In this document: positions 1-11,015 of the stretch, piece by piece
Position numbering within the stretch: position 1 is the first letter of the stretch
Layout: every line of letters begins with the position of its first letter
Assembly: GCA_020698575.1 (NCBI GenBank)
Contig: CM036245.1
Location: forward strand, 11,736,979 to 11,800,978
Length of the DNA: 64,000 nucleotides
Direction: 5' to 3'
From: Bostrychus sinensis
Taxonomy: Eukaryota; Chordata; Actinopteri; Gobiiformes; Eleotridae
Notes under the pieces: model-generated
The model's database searches: none
Told to the model about the DNA's origin: nothing
Seen by the model: only the letters and a program-made list of their open reading frames with translations
Program-made: the position numbers and the translations under genes

Positions 1-419
1 CCACTTGTCTGTACGCACGGTGAGCCTTGTGCTACGGCTGAGGTTGTTTACAAAGACATGAAAGATGGAACATGTAACTCATAATGTGAGAGAGGAAATA
101 CCCATGCCTTTTTTTATGACCTATAAATTTGTACCACAAGAGTAAACAAAACCTTTTAGAGTCTAGATTGATTAACACAAAATCTGTGCCATAGTTATCT
201 GTATTGTTATCTTATTTCTATGTACACCATTGCCCATAAAGTTAGAATAAAACTTTTTTTTTTTGGGGAATTTTATGAGATTTTAAGCATGAATTAATTT
301 CACTTGCTCACTTCTACTACTAATTGAGTCCCTGCTCTAGTTCCCCCTCTGTCAAAAAATGCTTTACAATAATGTCTAGATGAGGTCTCAGAGTCTTATT
401 TCTTTTCAGCAATGATTTC

Positions 420-1899
420 TAGAGGTCAACCGATACGGGTTTTTCTATGGCCAATGCCGATACCAATTTTTAAAATTTAGTGCAGCCGATGGCCGATAAG
501 TACTGCAGAGTTTTTGGATCGATATGCAGGGAATTTTCTTATTTATATGAAAGAAATTAATTTAATATAGCCATTTGTTTTAGTAATGGTTATTAAAATG
601 AAAACAAATGTGTTAGAATTGGACAGTAAAAATAGTTAAAGATGAGTTTTTGGAGAAAACCAGTCCAACAACAAGTCCATCTCATTCAGACTCTGTGAGC
701 AGGCAGAGCTTGGGAGCTAGATTGCATTTGGATTTTTTGTTTTGCGGGGTTCTACGCCAGAGAAATAAGCAAAATATTTTTATTGCTGTTTTGAGCTTTT
801 CAGGCTGGATGTTTCAGGATGTTTCCTATAAACTGCAGTGTAAGAGCCCAACTGCTAAAAGATAGTTGGGTGCACTCCATGCTGCATCTCAGGACTTCCC
901 AAAGCATCTTAATGAGCAACTCAACCCTGGCCCAGGACTTACTCCGCCCACTGCCAGAGATTGAAAACTGCTTGAAAACTGAGCCAAAACCAGGCAGAGA
1001 CAGAGGGGGAGGACTGAGGGAGGAGTGAAGCCTAGACCTGTGAATGACAGCTATCAGAGCACCATATTGGACGTCCTCCACAGCAGGGTTGCCAAGTCCC
1101 AGGAAAAAATAAAATAAAATACACATCCAAGCCCATTCCATTGGGGGGAAAAAGTGGCTGTAAATGTTTACTTGCGTTTGTTTTCTACTATCAGACTAAG
1201 TGGCTAAACCTAATAATCATGAGTCATGTGGATGTGGAGAGAGTAAATCCTTTTGTGACTTTATTTAGCCTTCTGTTCCACAAAGACCACACAAAGCACA
1301 CCCTGCTCTCCGCGGAGCCTAAAGAGCGAGAGAGCAGCTGTCCGGTGTTCCTGACTCTGCTCCCGATGTGAGAGGGGGCGTGAGGGGCGGAGGGGACTGA
1401 ACCATAAATGCGGGATTGCGTGGCGTTAGGAAAACAACCCACACCTGGCAACTACAAGACTGGGACAAGTGCACAGGGGAGAGAGATGGGCAGACGCCGC
1501 ACAGGTGTGGTCAAATACTACATCACACTTGTCTATCTGCAGCTATTGAGCAGAAATATCCACCGTTTGACCTCAGGAGGGAAGCACTCTGGCGGTTTTC
1601 ACCACAAAATATGAATGTATACCTTTTTTTACAAAATGGTCAAAGAAATGAGATGTATCACTAAAGCCCCGTTTGTAAAGTTGATCAGCTAAAAAAAAGT
1701 GGTTTAGGGTTGAGTTGCTCTTTAAATCCAACTCTCAGATTTGTAGCAGAATAAATTAATAAATATGTGATACAGCGATCATTTTCTCCGTCACCTTCAC
1801 CTCTATTTCATCAGCCAAAGATGGGATAAATAATTTGACACAAAAGTGCAAGAATTGGCCAAAAAATGCAAAAATATGCCTGATATCAGTTGACCTCTA
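420..1899. mobile_element. Non-autonomous hAT-like transposon (1,480 bp) in PI3K intron
   Basis: Terminal inverted repeats start TAGAGGTCAACCGAT and end CAGTTGACCTCTA. Eight bases on each side match in 7 of 8 positions (ATGATTTC at 412-419, ATGACTTC at 1900-1907), the target-site duplication expected of hAT elements. Left-end sequence continues with the characteristic 'GGCCGATAAG' motif and internal sequence is shared with the copy in a per2 intron at 19753-20396. No transposase is readable, so it would have been mobilised by another element. Confidence 0.8.
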
Positions 1900-2478
1900 A
1901 TGACTTCTGTTATGCTACTATTGACTGAATAATTCTGAATAACTGAAAAACCAGGGAGTGCAGCTTTAATGAATGCGTGTCGGTGTGAAGTAAGCATCAA
2001 CCCTGTGACTTATTGGCCATTGTCCCATAATTACCGGGATAGGCTTCAGCCACCTACACCAAACCCCTACCGGAAATAAGGGGAAGGAAGATGAATGAAT
2101 GAAATAAAATGGTATGCTTGAGGAGACATCGTGTTACTGCTTGTTGCATTTTGAGACTTAACCTTATCACACCCACAGCACCAATGAGTACAGTGAGTCA
2201 TTTGACCTAAAACCAAGAGGAAATGTTTTGATCTGTACGATATGAAGCGTATGTGGGGAAACCTCATTTAAAACTTGTTGAGCTGTGCATAATTTTTTTT
2301 TAAAGTCGGCCATTTTCTATATTTTTTCTCCTAATTGTATGTGTTATATATACCTGCTGTATACTGTATGTAGATATAGAACATTGTAGCTTCCAATCTA
2401 AAGTTATAGCCATTGCTTGGAAGAAATATCATATTACTATAGTTAAAAATTTCAGTACTATTTGGTGCAAGTTCACTG

Positions 2479-2672
2479 CTGTGCCAAGGTCTTGCGTAGG
2501 TTTTTAAGATGAAACTGTGTACAAAAATAAACACAATTACAAAAAGAAAAATCAAAACAAGAAGCACTGGAAGAGGTTAGACAATCGCCCAAGACACTGG
2601 TAAAGATATAGAGCCCAGACCTGGACTCAAACTTGAAGATCTTCTAGTTCAGGGGTTAATGCTCTCAAAACC
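2479..2672 (-). mobile_element. tRNA-derived SINE, truncated at the tRNA head
   Basis: Reads on the minus strand. It shares the AAGATATAG-GCCCAGACCTGGACTCAAAC core and the TTCAGGGGT-AATGCTC head with copies at 5401, 33272, 59527 and 63705. The A-box end ('TGGCTCAATGG') is lost here. Confidence 0.6.
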
Positions 2673-3140
2673 CTTATATCTCACAATGGTAAAAAAGAAA
2701 CTATAACTTCTTTTTAGTGAGTGAATTTAGTATTGTTCGTCCATTTCTCAAAATTGTACATATTTTATTTTATTTTACTAATTCACAAAGTACAAAAACA
2801 CTTCTCTCAGTGTTACAGATATCATTCCCATTTTCATTTTTATGATTGGTGATCATTGTTCAAGTGTGTTTAATCCACCTATGTCATAATAGTTTTCTTT
2901 TTTAATGTTTTCTCTTACTAAGTTCTCTTTCATTGACTTTTCATAACAAAAAAAAAAAGAAATAAAATAAAAGGATTGGTTAAGAGCATTTTTCCACACC
3001 TGCCTGAAACTTCTGCACAGTATCGTACACTGTTATAAAATTATTTGTGTTTCCTGGAGTGCATCAATGTTTGATTCACTTCACTGTTGCAGTTTCTGTA
3101 CATGAGTTTATTTAAAACTGTATCTTTCTTTGTTTTGCAG

Positions 3141-3882
3141 CTTTCGCCAATACTGCGAAGAAGCCTATCTTATCTTGAGGAAAAATGGAAACCTCTTCAT
3201 CACGCTGTTCGCCCTCATGCTCACCGCTGGCCTGCCCGAACTCACCTCCGTCAAGGACATTCAGTATCTTAAGGTACAACCACAGCCCACAACGCGTGTG
3301 CTCATTAGTCATTGTGAAACAAAACAATGAATTTGTTGACACCACAGAGTCATTTTGCACCAAATTAGTTGCAATCATCAGTTTGCAAAAAAATCCTTCA
3401 CAACAACACGGAAACCCAAACACCAGCTTTATCTCGACACATATTTGTTTTCTATGCTCTGAGCTTCTTGATTCTAGTTAGGGCCATCAACATTGGTTAA
3501 ATATACAAAATTATGACCGAGACCACCATACTGTGTGAAGACCAGTACCAATCCAAAAGATGCCCCAAAAAATCAAATGTACCATTAATTACAAAATGAT
3601 ACAATTGATTCAAAACTCACACATTTATCTCCATAACCAATGCATCTCAGAGATAAATCATTAACACAGCATTTGTAGTTATTGTTGATTAAATTAAGTT
3701 GCTTCTGTAAACTCTGATCACTCTTGTGCGCTCTTCACTTCCAGGACTCCCTGGCTCTGGGTAAAACGGACGACGAGGCGCTGAAGCAGTTCCGACAGAA
3801 GTTTGATGAGGCTCTGAGAGAAAGCTGGACAACCAAAGTGAACTGGATGGCTCATAATGTGGCCAAAGACAACCGCTCCTAG
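3141..3882 (+). CDS. pik3cb: PI3-kinase p110 catalytic subunit, C-terminal end (probably beta), partial
   Basis: Last two coding exons of a class IA phosphoinositide 3-kinase catalytic subunit, the lipid kinase that makes PIP3 from PIP2 at the plasma membrane. Exons are 3141-3273 (acceptor TTTTGCAG, donor AAG|GTACAA) and 3745-3882 (acceptor TTCCAG, stop TAG at 3880-3882). The joined peptide starts FRQYCEEAYLILRKNG, contains AGLPELTSVKDIQYLKD at the end of the kinase domain, and finishes NWMAHNVAKDNRS, the C-terminal membrane-contact tail. Residues such as NLFITLFALMLTAGLPEL and the Ser ending resemble p110-beta more than p110-delta (LFLHLFALM, ending NRQ), so I call pik3cb; pik3cd is the main alternative. 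The rest of the gene lies left of the window; bases 1-3140 are read as its preceding intron. Confidence 0.82.
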
Positions 3883-5280
3883 AGCAGCTATGACCCCACC
3901 ATCAGGGGTCAAGGGTGACAAAACTGTATGTGCTGTCAGGAACAAGTCGTGCCATTTAACAGAGTGAAAGGGAATTTAACAGGAGCAGATGTATCACTGT
4001 ATACTTTAATTACAGAGTACGAACTCTCAGTTACATTGGACCTGCGCTTCTGCCCCTGACTTTGCACCACTCTCGGATGTTGACTCCTAAAAATCCAAAT
4101 CTGCGGTCTTGTGACATTTCCGTGAAATCATTGTGGGTGAAGTTGTTGCAAGTTTTGCACATGGCACAACCAGTGATGGAGCACGAAGCCAAAGCCAGAG
4201 GAGTCTAGAACCCACTTTGCCCACACTAAACTCTGAGAGATGGACTGCCGCTGCGCTTGTACAAAGCATAAAAGGTTCATAATGACTGTCTGTCTGACAG
4301 ACCTGAAACTTTCTATATCATGACTAGAAAAAAACAAATGGTGAAACCATTGATTCCAGCCCCGGACTGTGCCAAGTACAGAAGAGGAGGTGGTGTCTGG
4401 CCCTTTGAAATGTTTTATTCTTGCTGCCTCAAATGTTGCCACTGAACTTCAGGAAGATTGTATTTTTACTTTATTTTTTTAGTTTATCTCAAAACCTGTA
4501 TGTGCCAGGCTACTTTAATAGTCCAAAAAGGATATTTTTAGGGAGAATGCGACAAAAGAGGTCTGGTTATAGTAAACCATGGCACAAGGCTTCTACATGA
4601 GAAATAAATCCTATTTTGTTTGGACCTCTAAACACTGGAATGTCAAATAAAACACTTAAATGTGCACATAGATGCTATTTTAACTAAATTATTATTTAGT
4701 TATATGTTTCTTTTATAGTTATATCAAAAGCATTCATTGGAGTTACCACTGCCGAAGTCCTGAAAGTCTGGAGCAATGTCAACCTTTGACAACAACATCA
4801 CACTGCACCCACCACATATTCATTAAGAAATAACTAAATCATGTAATATCTTTCCTTGGACCAAAACAACATCCAAATGTTTAATTATTTTGTTTATACA
4901 ATGTTTTTGATTACGCGTCCAAACTGAATGTGCCGCTAAGTGTATGTTTTTATACAAGCCGGTGTTGGTAAAGTTCAGGGCTTCTGTGGACAGGATTTAT
5001 TAGAAGAGATATGACTCTGTAGTGTAAAGCTACTTTGTTTTGACAAATGGTGCTCGTACAGCATCTTTAAATATCGTGCAATATCTGTAAACAAGTATAT
5101 ATACCATATCTTATAAAAACCTCGGCCCCACACTTATGCCTGTAATGTTTCTCCGTGGATTAATGTGAGATGAAATGACACCACTAGCCTTCAAGTCTCG
5201 GACACTGGATATTGTCACTGTACAGGCTTTTAATGTTAAGCTGTTTTTTGTTTGTTTGTTTTCATAGGAGTTTTATTAAA
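3883..5280 (+). other. pik3cb: 3' UTR of the PI3K catalytic subunit gene
   Basis: Sequence after the stop codon has no further coding exon and little obvious repeat. Candidate polyadenylation signals on the + strand are AATAAA at 4603-4608 and 4646-4651 and ATTAAA at 5275-5280, the last followed by a T-rich and GT-containing stretch. The true end cannot be chosen by eye; usage of more than one site is possible. Confidence 0.6.
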
Positions 5281-5400
5281 GTTATTTTTCCTCTGCACTA
5301 CATTTCTCCCTGTGGCCTTTTTATTAGCTCAAAGAAGCAGAGTTTACATTTACTCAGCATCAGCATTTTAATTACTACATGAGTGTGTGCTATATTGTGG

Positions 5401-5593
5401 TTTAAGAAAGGCTATGAACAAAGAAAGGTGTATCACATGCACAGAAACACACAAAATTGAAAACATGAAGCACTTGGAGAGCTTAGACATCTGCCAAGGC
5501 ACATGGCCCTGTCTTCCTATTGTAAATACACAGTCCCCAGACCTGGACTGAAACTAGTTCAGGGGTAAATACCATTTCCATTGAGCCATAAGT
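5401..5593 (-). mobile_element. tRNA-derived SINE
   Basis: Minus-strand copy. The tRNA-like head lies at the right (reverse complement contains TGGCTCAATGGAAATGG as an A-box-like stretch and a GTTTCAGTCC B-box-like stretch); the tail at the left reads AAGAAAGGCTATGAACAAAG. It lies just beyond the last candidate polyadenylation signal of the PI3K gene. Confidence 0.7.
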
Positions 5594-5889
5594 AGAAGTT
5601 AAAAAGTATGTTTTGATAAAATTACTCTTAGAAGTACATTTATTCAAAAAGTGACTCAAGTAAATGTAAGTCATTACTACCCACCTCTGCTGGTCGGTGT
5701 GGTAGTAGCTGTAAGTACTTAAAGGAGAATATTGTGGGTTGGTTTTTTGTTTTTGTATCTTTTTAAACCAATCTTGTTCTCTAGAACAGCACTGCATGTT
5801 TAACAACCTTTAAAAACATATGGCTAAAAGAAAACTAATTTTCAGTAAATATTTTACAGGTGAAGAGACTAGCAGAGTGCAGTGCTCTC

Positions 5890-6246
5890 TTTAAAAAGAA
5901 ATGGTGAAATGGCTAATTTCCTTAAACTTTTTGTATAAGGCCATTTTAATACAAAATTTAAAAAAAAGCTGTGAGGAATCAGTGGAAACAGAACTGTATA
6001 CTGTTTTTGTTTTTTGTTTTTTTTTGGGGGGGGGGGGTAAAAGAAAGAGCAGACTGCATGTAGAAAGTTTCGGGAGGTTCATGGAACTAAGTGTTTTGAG
6101 GCCTCAGAAACTCAGCGCCAGAGAATACATGATTATTCAAACAGGCGTGAATGTAGCCAAACACAACTCCAGGTATGTTTTTGATGAGGGAACAACATTA
6201 TAACATGGTAGAAAGAGAAGAACTTTGCATAATATAGCCCCTTTTA
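5890..6246 (-). mobile_element. MITE-like repeat (AAGGGGCTATATTATGC end), inverted copy
   Basis: Ends at the right with GCATAATATAGCCCCTTTT, the reverse of the start of the related copies at 52767 and 54707. Interior landmarks shared between copies are GAGGCCTCAGAAACTCAG (here) and the AACAGGCGTGAATG block. It contains a T/G homopolymer run near 6009-6038. Boundaries are approximate. Confidence 0.5.
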
Positions 6247-6929
6247 AGTCTTATACTCAAGACTAAGTATTATATATTAATTTTACTTCTGCTTGAGTAA
6301 TATTGTTTTGACAGCTGTAAAAACAGAATTGCTGTGCAAAAATATGATGATCTGTTCCATTATATTTAAATCATAAATGCTAAAAAGCACTTTTTTTTAA
6401 TTTTTTATCACCAGAGCTTTACTTTGGATCTCTCCTCTCCTCTGCGTCTTAAGTACCCTCGGTTGTTGTGACCCCATGTGCTGCTGGGCTGTAGCTCTCT
6501 TTAACAGCTCAACTGAGTCTTCAATATGTTTCCACTAACTCGGAAAAATGTCTCTGTCACTCAGTGGGGCATGTTAACGGTCCCTTTACCTTTACTTTTC
6601 ATCATTTATTGATTGTCCATTTCTTGTAGCAGCAATCACTTGCTCAGTGTGAATCATCCACTGTATGAGTTGTTGTTGTCTGCAGTTACGTAACACAATA
6701 ACCTGGATGGAAGGGTTGTTTTTACTGGGAAGAGGCACAGGGGCAGATATCCTGCAAGATACATGTAAACAAAGGCTGTAGAGAGCAGTGCACATATCTT
6801 ATTCATGAATGTTAATAAGGTCTGATACAAAAGGTGAGGGCAGGTCCCCGAACTGCTGAAAGTTTAATCCTGATTTAGTCGAGAAGTGGCTGACCTGATG
6901 TTACTCCAGATTATACAGTACTGATGCAT

Positions 6930-7160
6930 TTAGAGGTGGAAGAAGTACTCATCATCTGTACTCAAAGTTAAAGTACTGTTACTTCAAATTAATTTTACTC
7001 AAATAGAAGTTAAATAAACTACTCAACAAAAGTGTTACTTAAATAGGCCATTACTGACAGTACTACTACCACTACTTCTATTACTACAGTACAACTGTTA
7101 CTACTACTACTACTACTACTACTCTAATATCTATTACTACTTCTACTACTTTACCACCAA
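6930..7160. repeat. AGAGGTGGAAGAAGTAC-type repeat with (TAC)n tract
   Basis: Begins with AGAGGTGGAAGAAGTACTC and contains repeated 'AGTACTGTTACTTC' words, followed by an ACT/TAC trinucleotide tract (purest at about 7098-7124). The same word set recurs near 16400-16700, 30400, 31300-31660, 32860-32950, 44190-44330 and 52130-52260, so this is one dispersed family rather than a chance microsatellite. Confidence 0.55.
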
Positions 7161-7194
7161 AGTAAAAACAGTGGCACAGAGGGTTATGTGTGTC

Positions 7195-7330
7195 GCCCAC
7201 TGAGGACCCGGCGGTTGTCCTTGGGCAAGACACTTCACTCTCATTGCCTACACCAGTCACAGTATGTGGCTGGCTGTGACAGGAAGGGCATCTGGCATTA
7301 AACAGGTGTGAAACAGGTCTCTCTTGTAAA
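7195..7330. mobile_element. SINE/LINE-tail fragment (CCTTGGGCAAGACAC and CAGGAAGGGCATCTGG motifs)
   Basis: Contains TCCTTGGGCAAGACACTTC, a motif common in fish SINEs, joined to GACAGGAAGGGCATCTGG, the hallmark of a second dispersed family also present at 19690, 31420, 34478, 53640 and 58325. It is a composite fragment with approximate limits. Confidence 0.5.
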
Positions 7331-7449
7331 TGAGATGCTGAGTCTCAAGTCTCAAGATTAACCTGTATGTTGTATAGTCATGTAAAAAAAAAAAAAAAAA
7401 CGTTATGCAGAATTGACACCTATAATTCCATATAATAATAAAAACAATA

Positions 7450-7725
7450 GGGTGGCTGTAGCTCAGTAGGTAGAGACGTTCATTCTCTAGCCAGAAGGTT
7501 GGCGATTTGATCCTTGCAACTGTCTTGCCCAAGGACACTAATGGCAGTATGCAATATACTACCTATCGTGTCCTTGGGCAAAACACTTCCCCACCTAACC
7601 TGTATGAATGTTAGAGTGATTGTGTGGCTTACCACTGAGTGTGACTGAAGAGTGAATTAATAATGTAAAGAGCTTTGAGAAGCTTGGAAAGCACAATATA
7701 ATTGTAGTCCATTTTATTATTTTTT
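7450..7725 (+). mobile_element. tRNA-derived SINE with LINE-like tail
   Basis: Starts GGTGGCTGTAGCTCAGTAGG, an RNA polymerase III A box, with a degenerate B box (GGCGATTTGATCC) about 35 bases later, then CCTTGGGCAAAACACTTCCC, and ends with AAGAGCTTTGAGAAGCTTGG-type tail sequence before an ATTATT run. The tRNA-like part is followed by a non-tRNA body and has mismatched stems, so it is a SINE and not a functional tRNA gene. Confidence 0.7.
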
Positions 7726-7770
7726 CTACAACTATGCCTGATAAGACTGCTAATTCAATTCTAATATGGG

Positions 7771-8172
7771 CGTAATGGTACGTATTTGCAACAATATGAT
7801 ATGTATCAATATATGTATTCAAGAACAATATTGGCTGATTTAGAACGATATGATTTGATACAGTTCAACACCTTTATATTGACAGCAACTTTGAAATAAA
7901 TCATAAAAGTTAACTCTAAATCTAACATCGCAACTGGGGTTGATTATGTCCAGCCGACAGGACAGAAGCACAGTTGAATATAACATTTTACTTAAAAACT
8001 GTTAAAAATACAAAAATTACATCCAATAAGGTTTTATTTTAACATGCAAATTTCTAATAGCGATATTTATTATTATTTTTCCATGTATATTGCAATACAC
8101 TACCTAGAAAACAGTATACAAGGTAAAAATAAAAAATCATTACATCAATATTGTAACTCTATCATTACACCC
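7771..8172. mobile_element. MITE-like element with GGGTGTAATGATAC-type ends
   Basis: Left end GGGCGTAATGGTACG, right end TATCATTACACCC, forming imperfect inverted repeats. Interior landmarks (GATTTGATACAGTTCAACACC, GGTTTTATTTTAACATGC) recur in copies at about 28983-29360 and 50745-51015. No coding capacity is seen and no clear target duplication was found. Confidence 0.6.
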
Positions 8173-8652
8173 CTTTGTTCTAAGTAACCCATTAACTTGT
8201 GTTTTCTTTTACTGTAAACTTGCAAATACCCTTTCATGCAAACATGCCCATGAAGACATAAAACTATTAAAACATGTTACTAGTCTTTAACTAATAAATA
8301 TACAATGGAGGGTGTAATGCCTTACTTTCTGGATGCAAAGATGACAATGTGGGTTAATGTGCAGTACGATGTTTTATAGATGTAGAGGATTTCTGGTTAG
8401 ATAATCACAATAAACTCCACAGCCACAGGAGCCACCCACTTCATGACTCACCTCTTTTGGGAATTCCACCTACCTTCAGGGTCCCCCAGTCTGCTGTTAC
8501 CAATAGTCGAGGGGCTGCATGTGCGTGTGTATGTTTGCATATACTTAAACAAGGATGCAGAGACAATATCCCGTGAATCAGTGTCCGCCTACATTTATTC
8601 CCACATTTGAATAACATGTCGCCTCCTCTCTTTAATTAAAAACCTACTACAG

Positions 8653-9655
8653 CAGTGATTCTCAAACTGTGGTACGGGTTTCACTGGCGGTACGTGGGCT
8701 TCTTCTGGTGGCACTGAAGAGTCTTTAGCAGGTCAAGTCCTGATTTAGTTCAAGTTAGGGCCAGTTTTATTACAGTTTTAATCCTACCCACTTAAACAAC
8801 TGCTCAGTCCTGGTCTAGACCCGATTTAGTCCTGGTTTAGACCTAGATTCATCTTGGTTCAGCCTTGTTTTAGTCCTACTCTGGTTGGTGATTAAATTTG
8901 AAGTTTATACAATGGCTCGGTCCTGGTTTAGACATGATTTAGTTCTGGTTTAGACCTGATTTAGTCCTGGATTAGACCTAGATTCATCTTGGTTCAGCCC
9001 TGTTTTAGTCCTACTCTGGTTGGTGATTAAATTTGAAGTTTATACAATGGCTCGGTCCTGGTTTAGACATGATTTAGTTCTGGTTTAGACCTGATTTAGT
9101 CCTGGATTAGACCTCGATTCATCTTGGTTTTAGTCCTGGTTTATACCTAGATTCAACTTGGTTTAGTCCTGTTTTAGTTCTACTCTGGTTGGTGATTACA
9201 TTTGAAGTTTATAAAACAGCTGAGACCTGATTTAGTCCTGGTTTAGACCTTGATTTAGTCCTGTGTTAGTCCTACTCTAGATGGTGATTACATGTGAAGT
9301 TTATACACCAGAAAAATAATTGATTGATTGATTTAGTCCTGGATTAGACATATATTCATCTTGGTTTTAGTCCTGTTTTAGTCCTGGTTTATAACTAGTT
9401 TCATTTTGGTTTAGTCCTATTCTGGTTGGTGAATTAAATCTGAAGTTTATACAACAGCTCAGTCCTGGTTTAGACATGATTTAGTGCTGGTTTAGACCTA
9501 GATCCATCTTGGTTTTAGTCCTGCTTTTGTCCCTTGTTTAGGACCCTTGTTTAGACCTGTGTTAGTCAAGATTTTAATGATAAAAAATGGTAGCCAATAG
9601 CCCAATAATTGTGTTGGTACTTTGGGTTAAGAGTTTGAGAATCAAGTTTGAGAAA
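8653..9655. mobile_element. hAT-like element with internal TAGTCCTGGTTTAG minisatellite
   Basis: Begins CAGTGATTCTCAAACTGTGG, matching the CAGTGGTTCTCAAA end typical of one hAT group, and its other end contains AGTTTGAGAATCA. Between them lies an array of 10-14 base words (TAGTCCTGGTTTAGACC and variants) that is itself organised in larger units: the landmark AAGTTTATAC recurs at 8901 and 9036, 135 bases apart, and again at 9205. The right end is degenerate and no target duplication is visible. Related copies lie at 20801, 46750, 48290, 48930, 54400 and 55120. Confidence 0.6.
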
Positions 9656-10571
9656 AATGACATTGTTTCAAAGCTGGAGGAAGTAAAAACAAAAAAAACT
9701 GATTACTGTGATAGTAGTTTCATTTCTGCAAGAGCTGTGTGAGAGTGGAGAATGTGACAGACTTGGCTCTAGCACATTCGCTGACTGAACACTGAAAACA
9801 GTTTGTTGGATGCCACCTCAGTTCCTGTGTGGGTGTGGTGCCATTTGGAGAGCCCAAACTCTGATTTCTCATTCTCATTAGGAGGCTCCTGTCTCTTCTT
9901 GAAGCATGCTGTGGCCGCCATGCCAACATGTGATAAAACAGCACTCCGGTCTGTCTCTCCGCTCTCATGACGAACCAAGTGATGAGCGAACCTGGCACAA
10001 AGCAGCCCCATTCATCCTTACTGTTCTGCAGTAAACGGAATAATAGCTGAGAATAGACAGAGAAAGGATGTTAACTCTCGCACCTCAAAAGAATGATGAT
10101 GTAAGCAAGTGGAAGAGACTTAGCATTTTATAGCAACATTTATGAAAACTCAATAAAGCAAACTAAAGCATACTTTGGCTACAGAAAGCCTACTCAACAA
10201 TTATAGTTTTAAGAACTGTCAGAGATGTTTTCTATGTTTTTTAGTTCCTTGCAAACACTCATTGCTAATAAACAGCAAAGACTGCTTGTTGAGATCCACT
10301 TAGCCTAGTCCTTACAGCTTCCCTTTTGTTAATCTCTTGGAAAAAGTGTTTTGTAAGTGCAAGTCACCTGCGATACAAAGCACGTGTGACGTATTTCAGC
10401 ACGTTCATGGTTATTTAACGATGTAGTGTTTCCCCTTTTCCATACTGTTGTAGGTTGTAAGAGGCGTGTGGTTGTTACAAAACTAAATACGCCACAAAAT
10501 ACAACCATAGTGCCATAAAAAGTGTACACAATCATCACCGTAGCTGTTTAATATTTTGTTTATATTTGCAT

Positions 10572-10687
10572 TTATGTAAGTTTTACCATACGATACCCTG
10601 TTTTGAGTCGTAACTGTCCGAGTCTCATACCACACACGAAACACACAACATGGGATCCCACGTGCAGGGGCTGACTTGTTTATGTAA
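10572..10687 (+). promoter_or_regulatory. per2: per2 promoter E-box and D-boxes (light/clock module)
   Basis: A perfect circadian E-box CACGTG lies at 10659-10664 and a perfect D-box TTATGTAA at 10680-10687, 15 bases apart. A second perfect TTATGTAA lies at 10572-10579. In zebrafish, closely spaced E- and D-boxes in the proximal per2 promoter form a light-responsive module; CLOCK/BMAL factors bind E-boxes and PAR-bZIP factors (Tef, Hlf, Dbp) bind D-boxes. Here the pair lies about 330 bases upstream of the exon 1 donor. The sites are read directly; function is inferred from the known zebrafish module. Confidence 0.75.
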
Positions 10688-10699
10688 AACGACAGGACA

Positions 10700-11015
10700 G
10701 CTGCCGGGAGCCAATCAGATTTCGCTACGACGATATCGTCAGCCTTTCCATGGAAACCCGCAGCTCTGGGCCAATCACGGGAGGCGGTGGGCGGAGCCTG
10801 AATTGAGGTCGCGCGGCGGGCTCTCTGATTGGCTGGCGGGCCGGGGCCGGAGAGAGCCGGGGAGGAACCGTTGGCTAGTGTGTCAACCCGTCTGAAGACC
10901 GACTCCCATTGAGGAATACGGGATGTTTTAATCCAATGCTTTTCTCCGTGGACGACGTTCGCTTAAATTGACCCGAAGGACGTGCGGATAGTTCATTTTT
11001 GTCGCTAATAAACAG
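10700..11015 (+). promoter_or_regulatory. per2: per2 core promoter and non-coding exon 1
   Basis: GC-rich segment with CCAAT boxes at about 10709 (GCCAATCAG) and 10769 (GCCAATCACG) and an inverted one near 10827 (TGATTGGCT). It ends in a good splice donor, AAACAG|GTAGG, with exon end at 11015. No ATG-initiated reading frame joins the per2 frame, so exon 1 is taken as non-coding, as in other vertebrate per2 genes. The transcription start cannot be fixed by eye; I expect it near 10830-10900. Confidence 0.65.

Larger units (their letters stand above)
1..3140 (+). other. Intron of the PI3K gene (partial), with one hAT-like insertion
   Basis: No exon could be read here. The stretch ends at the acceptor before 3141. 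It contains the hAT-like element at 420-1899, a fragment near 2020-2100 resembling the tail of a common fish repeat (ending in GAATGAATGAA), and a SINE copy at about 2479-2672. The remainder (1-411, about 2110-2470, 2680-3130) is AT-rich sequence in which I see nothing functional. Confidence 0.6.
5594..10560. other. Intergenic region between the PI3K gene and per2
   Basis: Apart from the repeats listed separately, I see no exon with splice sites and no conserved protein. Segments 6250-6900, 8175-8640 and 9670-10560 are AT-rich unique-looking sequence; the last borders the per2 promoter and may hold distal regulatory sites that cannot be judged from one genome. Confidence 0.5.

Noticed and set aside
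3141..3882. pik3cd instead of pik3cb
   Set aside because: Not excluded, but the LFALMLTAGLPELTSVKD block and the Ser terminus fit p110-beta better; only the last 90 residues are available.
7450..7535. tRNA gene
   Set aside because: A and B boxes are present but the anticodon and acceptor stems do not pair well and the sequence continues into a SINE body.
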